Source of the DNA: Pyrenochaeta sp. MPI-SDFR-AT-0127
Taxonomy: Eukaryota > Ascomycota > Dothideomycetes > Pleosporales > Cucurbitariaceae
Assembly (NCBI GenBank): GCA_020747015.1
Contig: JAGTJM010000025.1
Coordinates: 1 to 64,000, forward strand
DNA: 64,000 bases
Direction of reading: 5' to 3'
Both the position numbers and the translations under genes were made by a program. The notes under the pieces were generated by a model, which did not search any database, had not been told where the DNA came from, and saw only the letters and a program-made list of their open reading frames with translations. Shown here one piece after another: positions 1 to 11,683 of the stretch (position 1 is its first letter; every line of letters starts with the position of its first letter).

Positions 1-290
1 TCGCGCACTGTTATCGCAATGCGCAAAGCAGTGTGTGAGCTTTCCCGGCTTCGATGTATCCAATTGACGCGTGTTGATGGGGTTGTGAGGTGCTTCTGGG
101 CGTCTTGTCGCGGGGCTGGCGTTGGTGTTGGAGGGAAGCTTCAATTGTCGCGAACCCCAAAAGTTGAGGTTGCGGAGCTCTCCTTCACCACCGCACCTTG
201 CCCCTCGCGCCTCCACCCCGCACACCGCCGTTGGACGCCATTTGGACACCCTGGTGTCTGAACTATGAAGAGATAGTATTGGAATACATC
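1..290. other. Upstream region of GUP1
   Basis: No gene is supported here. The short open frames lack homology-like features. The stretch is the 5' leader and promoter side of the GUP1-type gene that starts at 291. No convincing TATA box or operator was recognised. Confidence 0.5.
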
Positions 291-2350
291 ATGGCGCTCA
301 ACTTCTTCCGCCAGCTCTACTCGCTCGACACCCTCGACACTCGCTTCGTCGTACCTGCCACCGCACCCCCGAAGGAAGCGCTTGCGGAGGCCAGGCTCGA
401 CCCAGCCGGCCCTTTACCAGTGCAGAATGGAAAGGAAAAGAACAAAAATGGCGAAGAAAGTGTTCGGCCGTCCCTATGGAATACGCCAGAGTTCTACTTT
501 TACTTTGTGTCCGTTGGATTCTCCATCTTCATGATGTTTAAGTTGGTGCTTGACGTATCAAAAGGTTGGACTACCATATAGCAAAGATCGCGAATTCAGT
601 ACTAATGGACCTCAGACACACACCCCAACTACTCAAAGTTCTCACATTTGTTGCATGACGGCTGGATACCTGGCCGTAAAGTTGTACGTTACATCATCCA
701 TCATCACATGCTTTCTCCTGAGTCGTGTAGGACAATTCCGATGCTCAATATTCTGGATTTCGGTCAAATATCCCATACCTCTTCATAGTGGTACTGCTTC
801 ATCCGATCTTGCGTAAAGCCTACGATATGTTCTGGAGAGCAGACACGTATACCAAAGTACGTCCGTCTGCGGGTAACGGTGGCCTCACTATGGGCTTGAC
901 AGCCTCGGCTGCCGCAGATGCCCGGCTGAATCAACGCATCTCTTTCGACGTGATTTTTGCTGGAATATTTCTTGCTGCTTTGCATGGCTTTTCGGCATTC
1001 AAGATCCTCGCTATACTGTATGCCAATTACAGCATCGCGACCAAAGTACCAAGGCGTTATGTACCGGCCGCGACATGGATCTTCAACGTCGGTACTTTGT
1101 TTACGAATGAGCTAAGCAAAGGATACTCATACGCAACCATTTTCGGCACAATCCTGCCAGCTTCAGTCTCTGAGAAGGAGCAGCCAGGTTACAATTTCGG
1201 TCACACGCTTGACAGCTATGGCGGCCTCATCCCACGATGGGAGGTCCTCTTCAACTTCACCATTCTTCGTCTTATCAGCTTCAACCTCGACCACTACTGG
1301 GCTCAGAACTCGCGGGCGAGCAGCCCTCTCGAAGTACAAACCCATTCTCAATCATTCATTGATCAAGCTAATAACATCAAGAAGAAGCAACTCGACCCGT
1401 CTAACCTCTCCGAGCGCGACCGGGTATCCATCCCTGCAAAACCATCCGATTTCACCTTCCGCAACTACTTCGCCTACACTATGTACTCGCCACTCTATCT
1501 TGCAGGCCCTATCATCACATTCAACGACTACATATCCCAGCAACGCTACCGACCGCATAGCATCACTTCCAAACGCACCACAATGTATGCCATTCGATTC
1601 ATCGTTGTGCTGCTGACCATGGAAATCATGATCCACTATATGTACATGGTTGCCATCTTCCATGCCAAACCCGACTGGTCCCAGTACACACCAGCGCAGC
1701 TCAGCATGCTTGGCTTCTTCAACCTCAAGCATATCTGGCTCAAGCTCCTCATTCCATGGCGCTTCTTTCGTCTTTGGTCTCTTCTAGACGGCATTGATCC
1801 TCCAGAGAACATGGTCCGCTGCATGTCCGATAATTATAGTGTCATGCAATTCTGGCGCGGATGGCATCGCAGTTTCAATAAGTGGAGTCTGCGATACTTG
1901 TATATTCCGCTGGGAGGCAGTGGCATGCCTGGCCTCTTGGGGAAAGCACGATCCGTAGGCAACTACCTCGCGGTATTCACCTTCATTGCAATCTGGCATG
2001 ATATTCAGTTGCGTCTCCTCATGTGGGGGTGGCTCGTCACGCTCTTCGTGCTTCCCGAGATCGTCGCAGGTTATCTCTTCCCTGCGCGTAAATGGAAAGA
2101 CAGGCCCAACCAATACCGTTGGCTTTGCGGAGCCGGCGCGGTAGGAGAAATTTTGATGTTGATGACGGCAAATTTGGTGGGTTTCGCATTGGGTTTGGAC
2201 GGCTTGGATGGGCTAGTGAAGGGCATTATGGGAAGCTGGGAGGGACAGATATTTTTCTGGGTTGCATGTGGCGCATTGTTCACTGGTGTTCAGATTATGT
2301 TCGAATACAGGGAGGCTGAGAAGAGGAGGGGGATCAAGATGAAGTGCTGA
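291..2350 (+). CDS. GUP1: Membrane-bound O-acyltransferase, GUP1 family
   Basis: Predicted 653 aa from three exons: 291-564, 616-683 and 731-2350. The introns of 51 and 47 bp are canonical and restore one frame. The ATG at 291 opens a short cytosolic or luminal N-terminus, followed by many hydrophobic segments of a polytopic ER membrane protein. MBOAT hallmarks are visible: the FWRGWHRSFNKW segment and the IAIWHD motif, whose His (about residue 537) is the expected catalytic histidine. Gup1 proteins remodel GPI-anchor lipids by adding a long fatty acid in the ER, and were first described through glycerol uptake phenotypes. The length is near the family norm of about 600 aa. The exon 1/2/3 junctions rebuild a conserved-looking region (HPNYSKFSHLL, then DGWIPGRKVDNSD), which supports the splicing. 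It is separated from the accessory genes by about 1.1 kb. Confidence 0.92.
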
Positions 2351-3464
2351 TTGTACCATAACATTGTATCTACTAGTTGTATCGCAGATTGCGCGATTGC
2401 ATTGTACCCCGACTGCCCATACATTTACTTTCCGTAACCCATCACATCATCTCGTTATCCATCCTATGTCTCATGTTTCGTTCAATTCTTACTTACACCT
2501 TGCAAAAATAACCAAACAATCACACTCAGCATAGTACATCACAAGGCAGAATGCGATTCGGAGCGAGATCCATGTTGAGGTGTAGGATGGAGGAGACTAA
2601 AAAGAAAAGAATAGATACCAAAAAATTTGCAAAAACAAAGTTTCGAACCCACGCTGGGGTGAAGTTGTGTCCAAAGATTGAATAAGTGCAGTGTTGTGCG
2701 GGACTCGCGGTCACTTCTGGTAAAAGGCAAGAAATGAGTTCGTACAAATCCTCGCACTGCACAATTCAACTTCCCAGTTGTAAAATATATATACACAACG
2801 AAATATTGCGGTGGTGTGAGTGTAGGCACGCAACGGAAGCGGCAGGGCTCACTCGTGGTCTGTGTGGCGCTAAGCGAAAGCAGGGTCTGCACAACGGGAT
2901 TTGCAAGTGGCAATGCGTTTGTTGGAGGAAGTGGCGGGCCGTGCGACGCTGGGTGGACTTCGTGGTACTTTGATAAGTGGAAATTTCGCAGCGAATTCGG
3001 AGGTTGTATAATCTTAACGGGTTTCTTGAGCTGTTTTGGGGCTATGGCGACCAGGAAGAAAATTCAAGGAGAATGTTCAGCGTTGGAAAGAAAAGATGCC
3101 CCGCGTTCAAGGATGCAGGGCGATGTTTAGCTGTGTGGGACACGTGCCCCGCTTCGCAAGTCGTGTCACGTCGAGAACTTCTGTTGTACTATTTCCAGAT
3201 ATTTACTGCGATTTCACCATTATTTCGTGTTATAGTTTGAAATTATTCACGCAGTTCACTACTGAGTATGTTCTGTTAGTATACAGCTCGTCTCCATGCA
3301 TGACAATATTCAAGGATGGATCCCCATATTTCATCATGTATTTTATCTCACTCTTGTCTATTAAATTAGTCAAATATTATTCAGGCATTTTGCTATCACG
3401 CATATGAAATAGATACGCTCCCCTTTTCAAGCTCTAAACCCTTTCTTCCATTAAAATTCTCTGG
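2351..3464. other. Intergenic, no gene recognised
   Basis: About 1.1 kb between the stop of GUP1 and the stop of the minus-strand sensor-like gene. It is AT-rich with only short overlapping frames on both strands. A TTTCGAACC string near 2642 looked like a tRNA T-arm, but the flanks do not pair. It probably holds the two convergent 3' untranslated regions. Confidence 0.5.
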
Positions 3465-5128
3465 CTAATACCCAGACATTTCATGTTGATTCCCCTTTGG
3501 CCGCGGTAACTCATGATACGGCTGATACACCTCGTGTCCATTATTAACTTGAATATCCTCAGTCGATGGAGACGAGTAGTATTGATTCTGCATCTGGTAC
3601 TGCATTGGGATTGGGACAGGCGTAGCAGACATTTCATTACCCGGTGGATTGGCATATTGTGGGACAGGAGAGTATCCTGTACTGCTGTTATCCCAGCCAT
3701 TATTACTCATTGTTGAGTCGCGCATCGGTACCAATATCGGGGCATACATTCCAAGTGACGCAGGGACTGGAGGCGAGTTTATTGTACTTGAACGTGCGTA
3801 TGACATGTATTTCGTGTTTGCAGGTTCAAGGCCTGAAATGGGCGAAAAGGCGTCGTTTCGACCCGCTGCCACAGCTGCGTTGATCATTTCAGCCGTCTCA
3901 GCCATCCTTTTCTTGCGTCGAAGGCGTATGATGATTCCAAGAATGATGGATATTATCAGAAACCCACTGGCTGCACCAACACCTATCCCGGCTTTGGCTC
4001 CTGTGCTGAGCGTACTCTTTCCTGGCACGGCGCTTGGGCTACCTGTAGGCATCGTTTCGGATCTATTGCCATCACTGTGCGAATGACTATTCCCGAACCT
4101 AGAAGTATAAGTGGACACCTGGGTAACTGTAGTTTTGGCATTCACTGCGGATGTAAACGTGCTGGTAGTTGTGGACGTTATGGTTCGGAAGGCTTTATAG
4201 TATATTGTTCGAGTAGCATACACGATTGAGCTCTGAATGCTAGTCGAAGTTCTCGTTATGCTGTATGTGATAGTACTGACTTGCCGCTTAAGGTTGAACA
4301 AGCGGGCATGCGTTGTGGACTCGCCGGTCACCTGCGGTGTATGTGGTAGACGCAATTCTGATTGACAAGAACTCGCGCTGGACGTTCTCTGGTCCACAGA
4401 TGCAGTTACCTGTGTCATGGGTGGTATGTCAACCGTTGGAGCTCGCCGCTTTCGCTGGTCATCTCCAGCCGTGACTGTAACTGTTCTGATCTCTGTTGCG
4501 ATGTCGAGGTCTGATTGCGTCACCACGGTCACAACAGTAGTATAAGATGTTGTCACGTCCGTGGCTGTTGCATAGCTTGCAGCGTATGTGGAAGTTATGT
4601 AGACGATCGCGGTGGTTGTAGCTGAGACTACTATAGTCGTCCTATATCCATCAATGTCAGTCGCATACTCCTTATACATTGCAACATCTCATAAATTAGT
4701 GAGACGTACCGTGGAAAGGTACATGCGGCAGGTGGGTTGCCCGATAAGTCACCACAATCTGCACTTTGTACACAACACCAGTCATTGTTGTTCAATTGGC
4801 AGCATTTATCGGTACCGCAGTTCCCTCTTGTTCCAAAGTGCAGTATTGTACAATCGCGTCTGACTAGTCTTTTTGCCAGTGACATTGGGTTGAATCTTTG
4901 TTGGTCATCCAATTTTTCGAAGATTGGTCGTTGTGTCGGTGCATAGAGCACATCTGCCGTAGAGGTCGCATTCTGACTATGATAAAGATCATTAAAATCA
5001 TCTTCTAGCTGAGGCGCAGATTGAGCTCGACATTCGCCGTTCACGAGTGCTGTATTTAAAGTAAGATGGTTTGTTGAGAGTGCTAAAAGTAGATAGAAGA
5101 CTTTGAGGTATGAAGTGATCACCGCCAT
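3465..5128 (-). CDS. Single-pass membrane sensor-like protein with an eight-cysteine ectodomain
   Basis: Predicted 531 aa from exons 4710-5128 and 3465-4641, with a 68-bp intron (4642-4709, donor GTACGT, branch CTGAC, acceptor TAG). The acceptor was chosen because it alone restores phase. Layout: hydrophobic signal sequence at about 1-28; a compact Cys-rich block at residues 93-136 with eight cysteines including two CC pairs; a long Ser/Thr-rich stretch; one membrane helix at about 357-378; a basic stop-transfer cluster (RLRRKKR); and a polar cytosolic tail of about 145 aa. This is the plan of Wsc/Mid2-type cell-wall stress sensors and other fungal surface proteins, but the Cys block does not match the WSC pattern I know. 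Cell-surface location is strongly suggested; ligand and pathway are unknown. It sits tail-to-tail with GUP1 and on the same strand as the HET-NLR gene. Confidence 0.75.
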
Positions 5129-6890
5129 CGTTCAGAACTGAGAGAGTACGCAATTAATCATCTGAGTGGATGGATGCTTAAGTTTTACTCTTTGGTAGCA
5201 TTCCCTGCCTGGTCCGAGCTTAAGTCGCCGTCCTGATAGGACTTCTATTGGGCGCATGTTGGTTTCATTTCTTGATGCAGATACCAAGAAAGAAGGCTGG
5301 GGAACAGCTGTCGTGTGGAAAATAAGAACAGACTCAGAAAATTCATTGAGCAGTCGAATATTGCGCATTGCTGGCTGTTGGTGGCGTTGTCAATCATTGG
5401 AGCCTGCCATTGAGCTACTAAGAAGACTGGCTCCTTCCTGGCTAGAAGTAGCATTTAAAGGGGCTGTGCACTCGATAATCACCAATTATACGGTTTGTGG
5501 GGCTTTCAGACTGGTCTTGTGTGAGGCGTAGTATCCTTGGACACCATGCGGCGTGGGTTGCAGTGAGCAACGGCATAATGTCACGAGCATTACCTCAACC
5601 GCCTTGTGCTGCTTGACAGGATTCTGCAGAGATAGATTGACTTACCTTTGCCTCTTTACTCAATGCTTCTTCTCGCTGAAAGATGGAAAGCGTCAAAGAT
5701 CCTACTGCTAGACGCAGTGGGAGTGATCACGCACGAGGTCGGTACCGACACACTGGCTCAGGAGAGCTGTGCCACATGAGCATAAGGGTCATGCAAAACA
5801 AGAGCAAGCAAGGATTCAAAAGCGACTAGCATTTTTGGCAAAGGTCCACGAAATGTTGAGAGCTCAAGAGCCGATCACTCATGCAAGTAAACGCTCATTT
5901 CCACATCATACGATCACACATTTGAAATGCCTCTGCACCTTTTGCTGTGGCCTAGAATTTATCTTCCTCTTCAAGTATTTGATCTCCTATCATCTATCAA
6001 AGCAAATAGAGCATCTTCATTCCTCTAGCCAGATTATATCTTTGTGAGAACCTGCTGGATAAAACTCTTGTCCTGCACCGATCAGCTTGAACCTTCCCCT
6101 ACCAGATAAACTAGATATCGCCAAGCTTGTGCCATGCCTTTCAATCAGCACATATTTTACATTGTCGAAAGCAAGGGTCTGGATATGAGAACACAGGACC
6201 ATCAGGAAAGGAAGTTAGTTGTATGTATGGAAGAAATGTAAACCTAATAGCACGCTGGTGGATGGTTAAGCGCTTAACTTGCATACAATGCGCTGGGATT
6301 CGAAAGTTCAGCGCACCCATGCTGATTAATTGAGGTCACTCACTGCGTGCCGGGCCACACACCGTAACGAGACACTTTTCTACATCAACGTCAAGATATT
6401 GCATCCTCGCATGAGTCTGACGCTGTGCAGGCCGTACGACGATTCTGTAGCTCACACTTAGCCAATATGGCAGTTTGAAACAGATATTGTCGCATTTTGG
6501 TAGTGCTGACGATCGTTTCGACTGAGCGATGCTTTGGAGGGATAATTGAGAGGCTGTAATTTAGAAAATGATATTTTCAGAGCCTAGCAACGATCTGAGC
6601 TATATTGGTTGATGCCGCGAGTTTCTCCATGCGATCATGGGAGCAGGACCCTCCACTGTGTTTTATCATGTGTAAACGCATCTACATAATCAGTCGTGCG
6701 CCCCCGACTGAAGCCCAGCACAGATCGTCGACTCAAAACAAGTGTGGCTCTTTGTCTTGGCCCTTGGCCAATGTGTCCATTGCCGTGCGGCGCCTGTTTG
6801 GCGTCCCTGAGAGTTGCTACCTCCACTCTCTAAGTTACACAAACGTTATACAAACGACATTCCCTCGTTGCATGCCATATTTGGTGCTTA
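5129..6890. other. Intergenic, no gene recognised
   Basis: About 1.8 kb between the start of the sensor-like gene and the stop of the HET-NLR gene. Only short open frames, none with a recognisable domain or plausible splicing. No repeat or transposon end was recognised. It should contain the promoter of the minus-strand sensor gene (near 5129) and the 3' end of the HET-NLR transcript. Confidence 0.45.
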
Positions 6891-9800
6891 TCACATCAAT
6901 CGTCGCTTCTTGCTTGAGCGCACGTCTACACTACTTTCCGGCTTTTGACCAGGAGCAATCCGTTTCTGTTCAAGCAATGCAAGCATTTGGTGATAGTGTC
7001 TGTCACTTGCGCGGGTTACTGGATGATCTACTCCAAGCACCTTCTTTCTTAGCTCGAGTGTCTCCCAATACATCTTCTCTGCTTCAGCATACTTTCCCTG
7101 ATTGCCGAGCACTCCTGCTAAGTTATCCATGCTTGTCAGCGTATAGGGGTGCTCCTCGCCAGACACCTTCTTTCTTTGCGTAAGCGTCTCGCGGTGCATC
7201 TTCTCCGCTTCAGCGTACTTTCCCTGGCCGCCGAGTGCTCTCGCTATGTTGTTCAGGCTCGTCAACGTATCTGGGTGCTCCTCTCCAAACACTTTCTTAA
7301 TCAACTTAAGAGTCTCGCGGTGTAACACCTCTGCTTCAGTGTACTTTCCTTGATCGCTGAGTACTTTCGCCAAGTTACCCGTGCTTGTCAGCGTATCTGG
7401 GTGCTCCTCTCCAGACACCTTCTTTCTTAGCTTGAGCGTCTCGCGGTATAACTTCTCTGCTTCAGCGTACTTTCCCTGAGCGCCGAGTGCTTTCGCGACG
7501 TTATTCATGCTTGTTAGCGTATCTGGGTGATTGTTTCCTAGTACCTTCTTGCTTAATTCTAGCTCATTGCGATGCATCTCCTCTGCCTCAGCGTACTTTC
7601 CCAGATGTCTAAGTTCCCGCGCTGCGTGATCCATACTTACGAGCGTCTGTGGGTGCTCGTCTCCTAATACCTTCTTTCTTAGCTCGAGCGTTTCGCGATG
7701 CAACTTCGCCGCCTCAGCGTACTTTCCCTGACAGCTGAGTGCCCCAGCAAGTTGATCCATGCTCGTCAGCGTGTCTGGTTCCTCGGGCCCAAGCACATTC
7801 TCTCTAACCGATAGCACATATCGGTGCGTTGTCTCTGCTGCTGCATATTGCCCGAGTCTTTCTTGGCATTTCCCTACACGGTGTAAAAGCAAAGCGCTAG
7901 CTGCTTTACCAACTACGCCGTGGGTTCTAGCCACCTGTATCGCGTGCGGTAGGTACGCTGACCACATCTTGCTTCTATGCCCTCCATTCGGCACCAGCTC
8001 TTGGAGCCGGGTCATCGCGGTATCTACCCAGGCTGCACGTTCATTATGTCTCTCTAGCCACCAGATAGATGCAATGTGCACCAGTCGGTGCATGTCGAAA
8101 ATTCTTTCTCTGTTTGGCTCTTGTCCTGTTTGTAGACGCTCTGTAATAAATGCGTACCCAGTCAGTGTTCCTAGCGCTTTTGCATGCTGCACCGCAGATG
8201 CTCCAAGAGGCAGAATCGACTGAGGAATATTAACGCGGTCGATGCACGCCATAAATGAGAAGTACTCTGCAGCAAGGGGGTCTTGCTTCCGCATCTGATC
8301 AAAAGAGACATGCCATGTCTTTGCAATTGTGCTGTCCAACTCCTCATATCTGCTCGGGTCTTCGAAGCGCTCGTTGAAGAGTTCAATCTCTGCACCAGCA
8401 TCTTGGAGCAATGACAAGTAGGTAGATACCGACACATCATTATTAATCATAAAAGCGGCTGCCTGGACAAGAGCAAGCGGTAACCATGTGAGTGTCTGCA
8501 GCAGCTTACTAATAGCCGCCTCGTCATTAAGCAATGTCTGCTTTGTTATCCGTTGTGTCAAGAGTTGCCTAGCTTCACCTTTGTCCATGTGGTTAAGCTC
8601 CAGGACGTTGCTCTGCGTTAATGCATCAGCTACCTTCCTATTCCGAGTGGTGAAAAGTATCGCGCCTCTAGCGCTCTTTGGAAGGTAGTCCCTTAATCGA
8701 GCTGGCCTTAAGTTGCTGTCTGTAGTACCCAGTAGCACCTCACGGTCGTCAGCATTGTCGACGATCATTAGCCAGTTGTCCACGCGCTCCGAATCCAGAG
8801 TCTCCTGAACAAGTCTCTTGATATCTGCATTGTCATCACTGATACCGGGTATACGAAGGCATTTTCCAATCTCGCGATACGCCAGCATGAAACTCTCTTG
8901 GTTGATGGCAGGCACCCAGAACACTAGTTTAGCATGTCCTGCCAGAACGCGATATGCAAATTCAATCGCGAGCGCTGATTTACCACAACCTCCTAGTCCA
9001 TATATTGTCATCCGCCGATGGCTATTGGGCACAAGGAGGTGCCGTTCGAGAGAATGTAGCTCATCTGTCCGTCCGACGAAGAGTTCGTTTCTCTGAAAAG
9101 GGAGCGACGAAAAGACTAGATATTATTAGCTGTGTGCAACTTGTACAGCGGTGTGCTACTTTGCTGAGTCAGTGCGTACTAGATGGGTTCCTCGAACTAT
9201 TAGTTCTGAGCCCTTTCTGTCGCTTTTGTATTTCCTCTTCTAGCCGTAGTGTAGCATATTCTTCTCCCTCTCCATATATAAGCGGCAGGAAGACACCGAA
9301 GATTCCTAGTAAGCAATACACCTTATCTTCCTTTAATGTTGTCGTCCGCTTAGCCGCCCAGCTCATTCGGTCCTCCACGCTGAATTCGCTGAGGCGTTGT
9401 CCTCTCAGAGCTGGGATAGGAATTTTAGTGATCTCATGGATCTCTTGCTCCAGCAAGACGCTACTACCCAGCCGTTTGCCCTGCTTACAGAAAAACTCGA
9501 GGCTAGCCGGCGCTAGGAGCTCCTGTAACGTCCAGCCCCGTGTGAACCATCGGCTGCGTCGAAAGGCTTCCTGCCACAATTTAGGAAAGCTCGAGACTTT
9601 AGCGTCGGTTACTTCATCTGGTATTGAGACGTCTGACAGGTATACGTAGCATTTGGAAGCACGCTGATACCAACGGAACATGTAGTTAATCGCCGTGCTG
9701 AGCTCATTATTGTTAGACTTGTCAATACAGCAGGTATCGACCCAGAAGTACTCGAGGTCGTCCGCTGCAGCTCGTTCGCCACAGAAGCAAATCTTATCAT

Positions 9801-9960
9801 AACCTATCTTGTCTTTACCTCTACCCGCTACAAACTCGTCATACGTCACTTCTTGACCATCGACCCAGGTGTGCGATAAGATAGCGTACGGAGGGGGGTG
9901 GTCATTTTCGAAAATGATTAGCTCGAAACCGCCGCCAGACAAGCGCTTCAGAAGACGCAT
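6891..9960 (-). CDS. HET-NB-ARC-TPR protein, fungal NLR of the heterokaryon-incompatibility type
   Basis: Predicted 1001 aa from exons 9180-9960 and 6891-9115, with a 64-bp intron (9116-9179; donor GTACGC, branch GCTAAT, acceptor TAG). Residues 1 to about 250 are a HET domain with the signature pieces YAILSHTW, FWVDTCCIDK and RGWTLQELLAP. Just after the intron comes LPFQRNELFVGR, then an NB-ARC ATPase with P-loop GLGGCGKS (about 300-307), Walker B-like LMIVDNADD and sensor-like ILFTTRNRK. Seven TPR units of 42 residues (about 684-978) follow, then a basic tail with KKRR. HET domains trigger regulated cell death when fungal NLRs oligomerise; partner and trigger are unknown here. All motifs look intact with no internal stop, so the gene appears functional. 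The spliced start at 9960 puts the HET motif where expected. Confidence 0.88.
6960..7847 (-). repeat. Seven tandem 126-bp TPR-coding units in the HET-NLR gene
   Basis: Seven head-to-tail units of 42 codons, each starting Y(A/T)EA or a close variant and containing KKVxGxEHPxTLTS. Units 4-6 are the most alike at DNA and protein level; the first and last are diverged, as expected at array edges. The repeat length matches the TPR_10/TPR_12 type found in fungal NLRs. Confidence 0.85.
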
Positions 9961-11683
9961 CGCAGCGCGAATACAACTTTAGAAGCACAGGGAAAAGCTG
10001 ATATGTCTCGCTCAGTGTAAATTCCTCATATCAATTCATCCTGCACCGAGCAGGCTGCAAGCTGGCGCTCGCTGAATGCTGAGGCTGTGCAGTTGGCGAT
10101 GTCCAGCCACAAGATCACGTGTCAGGCTCTCCGCTGTCATGTAGCCTACCCCATGTCGCCAAAGTCCAGGGCCACTTTAGTTTCCGCTGCCGAGGACTTT
10201 ATGTCATCACTGATACCGCTCATCGTCCGTGCGCGTCACGTTCCGCCTGTGTCCGCCCAGTCTCAGGTACCGGCGGGCGGTAGCAACGTCGCATAGTTGT
10301 GCTTGCCACTGCAGCCACTTGGCTGAATAGAGCATCAATCAATATAGCCTTAACAAGTGTGAAGAGTAGGCTAGATTGATAGGCTACAGTGCTGTAGCGA
10401 GCTAAATCGCGTCGCTGTACACTGCGGCGTCCTGTCGCAATTAGAAAGAATACACTTCTAAATCTGGCATAATTAATGCTAAAGGACTTGTAAAACTCAT
10501 TTCAGAGGCGTAGGACTCATCTGAGAGAAGGCTGGAAATTTAATTACTATGTAATGTGTTCAAAAGTAAGCGTTGCTGCACTACAAACGTGAGTTGAGTA
10601 TAAAGTACCCGTAACCTGTCCCGTTTCGGTGTGCTTCTCGTGGCGCAATGGGTGAGCTTATGTTTATCCGTCTCAAATAATATACCTCAGATAGTAAACA
10701 GTGTAGGGAGTCTAAAACTTTGATGTTTTCATGCCGCAGTTTAACGCTGTGGATTCGTTGCCAAAATTGAATAATTCTCTCTCGTCCGGTCTATTTCCAA
10801 TTGAGACTTGATCAACGAAAGCATTACGGCGCGGAATACACCCTGTGATGAAATATGCTACAATTTTGTGTTAAACAAGTTCGCATCTATAGTGTAAACG
10901 AACCACAAGTCGTGGATCTATTTCGTGCTTATAGTGAGTTATTGAACAGCATTGAGATGTATAGAGAGCAAACTAGCTGCATTCAGTATGTGCATCCGCA
11001 ACCAAGCCTTCTAACGACAGGATAGGCTACTCACATTGGACGTCGAAACGTCCACATTGTCTCCACATCCCAGAGCGTTCTCTCTTCCAAGATCAGAGTG
11101 ATTCACATGACATGCGGTTGAGTTTGAGTAATGGGACGGCGTATATGCAGACAAGAGTGCCTTGCACAAGCGCAGTAGTTCAGCTGCCCCTGGGTCTTGC
11201 TCCTGCTGCCAAGATGACACCGTTTAGCCAATGTACTCTAGCATCCTCAGCCAGCAAGATTTTCAATATCTCTCTACCAATTTCCTTTTCCCTTGGCTCT
11301 ATTCATTCGCTGGAGCGGCGCCACGACGCCCTCGCTTGCTTATTAATGCAGGATCGTCAACAATATTCGCGTAAATTCGTTCGTAAACGAGCTGAGCTGA
11401 GAGTTTCACCGAGGAAGTTGCGATCCAAGACGCTATCAACCGCCAAAAGACTCTCCATCTGTGAGGTGTGAACAATACCTCGTATACAAGTGTGAGATTA
11501 ATGAACGCCGCCGGGCCAAGCTGCTCAATGCATGTCTCTGGTTCGTATGATGTTCGCCTCAGCCTCTGCTTCGCTCTGAGTCGTTTGAACGGCAACACCC
11601 GGCGAAAACATTCATTCATATGTGCGCGCTTGTAGCATTTTGTCACCATTGCAGCTGGAAAGCCTCGATCACTGAACAACGCC
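9961..11683. other. Intergenic, no gene recognised
   Basis: About 1.7 kb between two divergently transcribed genes, the HET-NLR gene (minus) and the secreted Thr-rich protein gene (plus). Much of 10.3-11.0 kb is visibly AT-rich and free of long frames. A small perfect inverted repeat (GCTACAG/CTGTAGC) lies at 10383-10398. It should hold two promoters, but I cannot point to defined sites. Confidence 0.45.

Noticed and set aside
6290..6320. GGGATTCGAA string like a tRNA T-arm; similar strings at 2642 and 60449
   Set aside because: The flanking bases cannot form a T stem, and no acceptor or D arm is found at the right distance.
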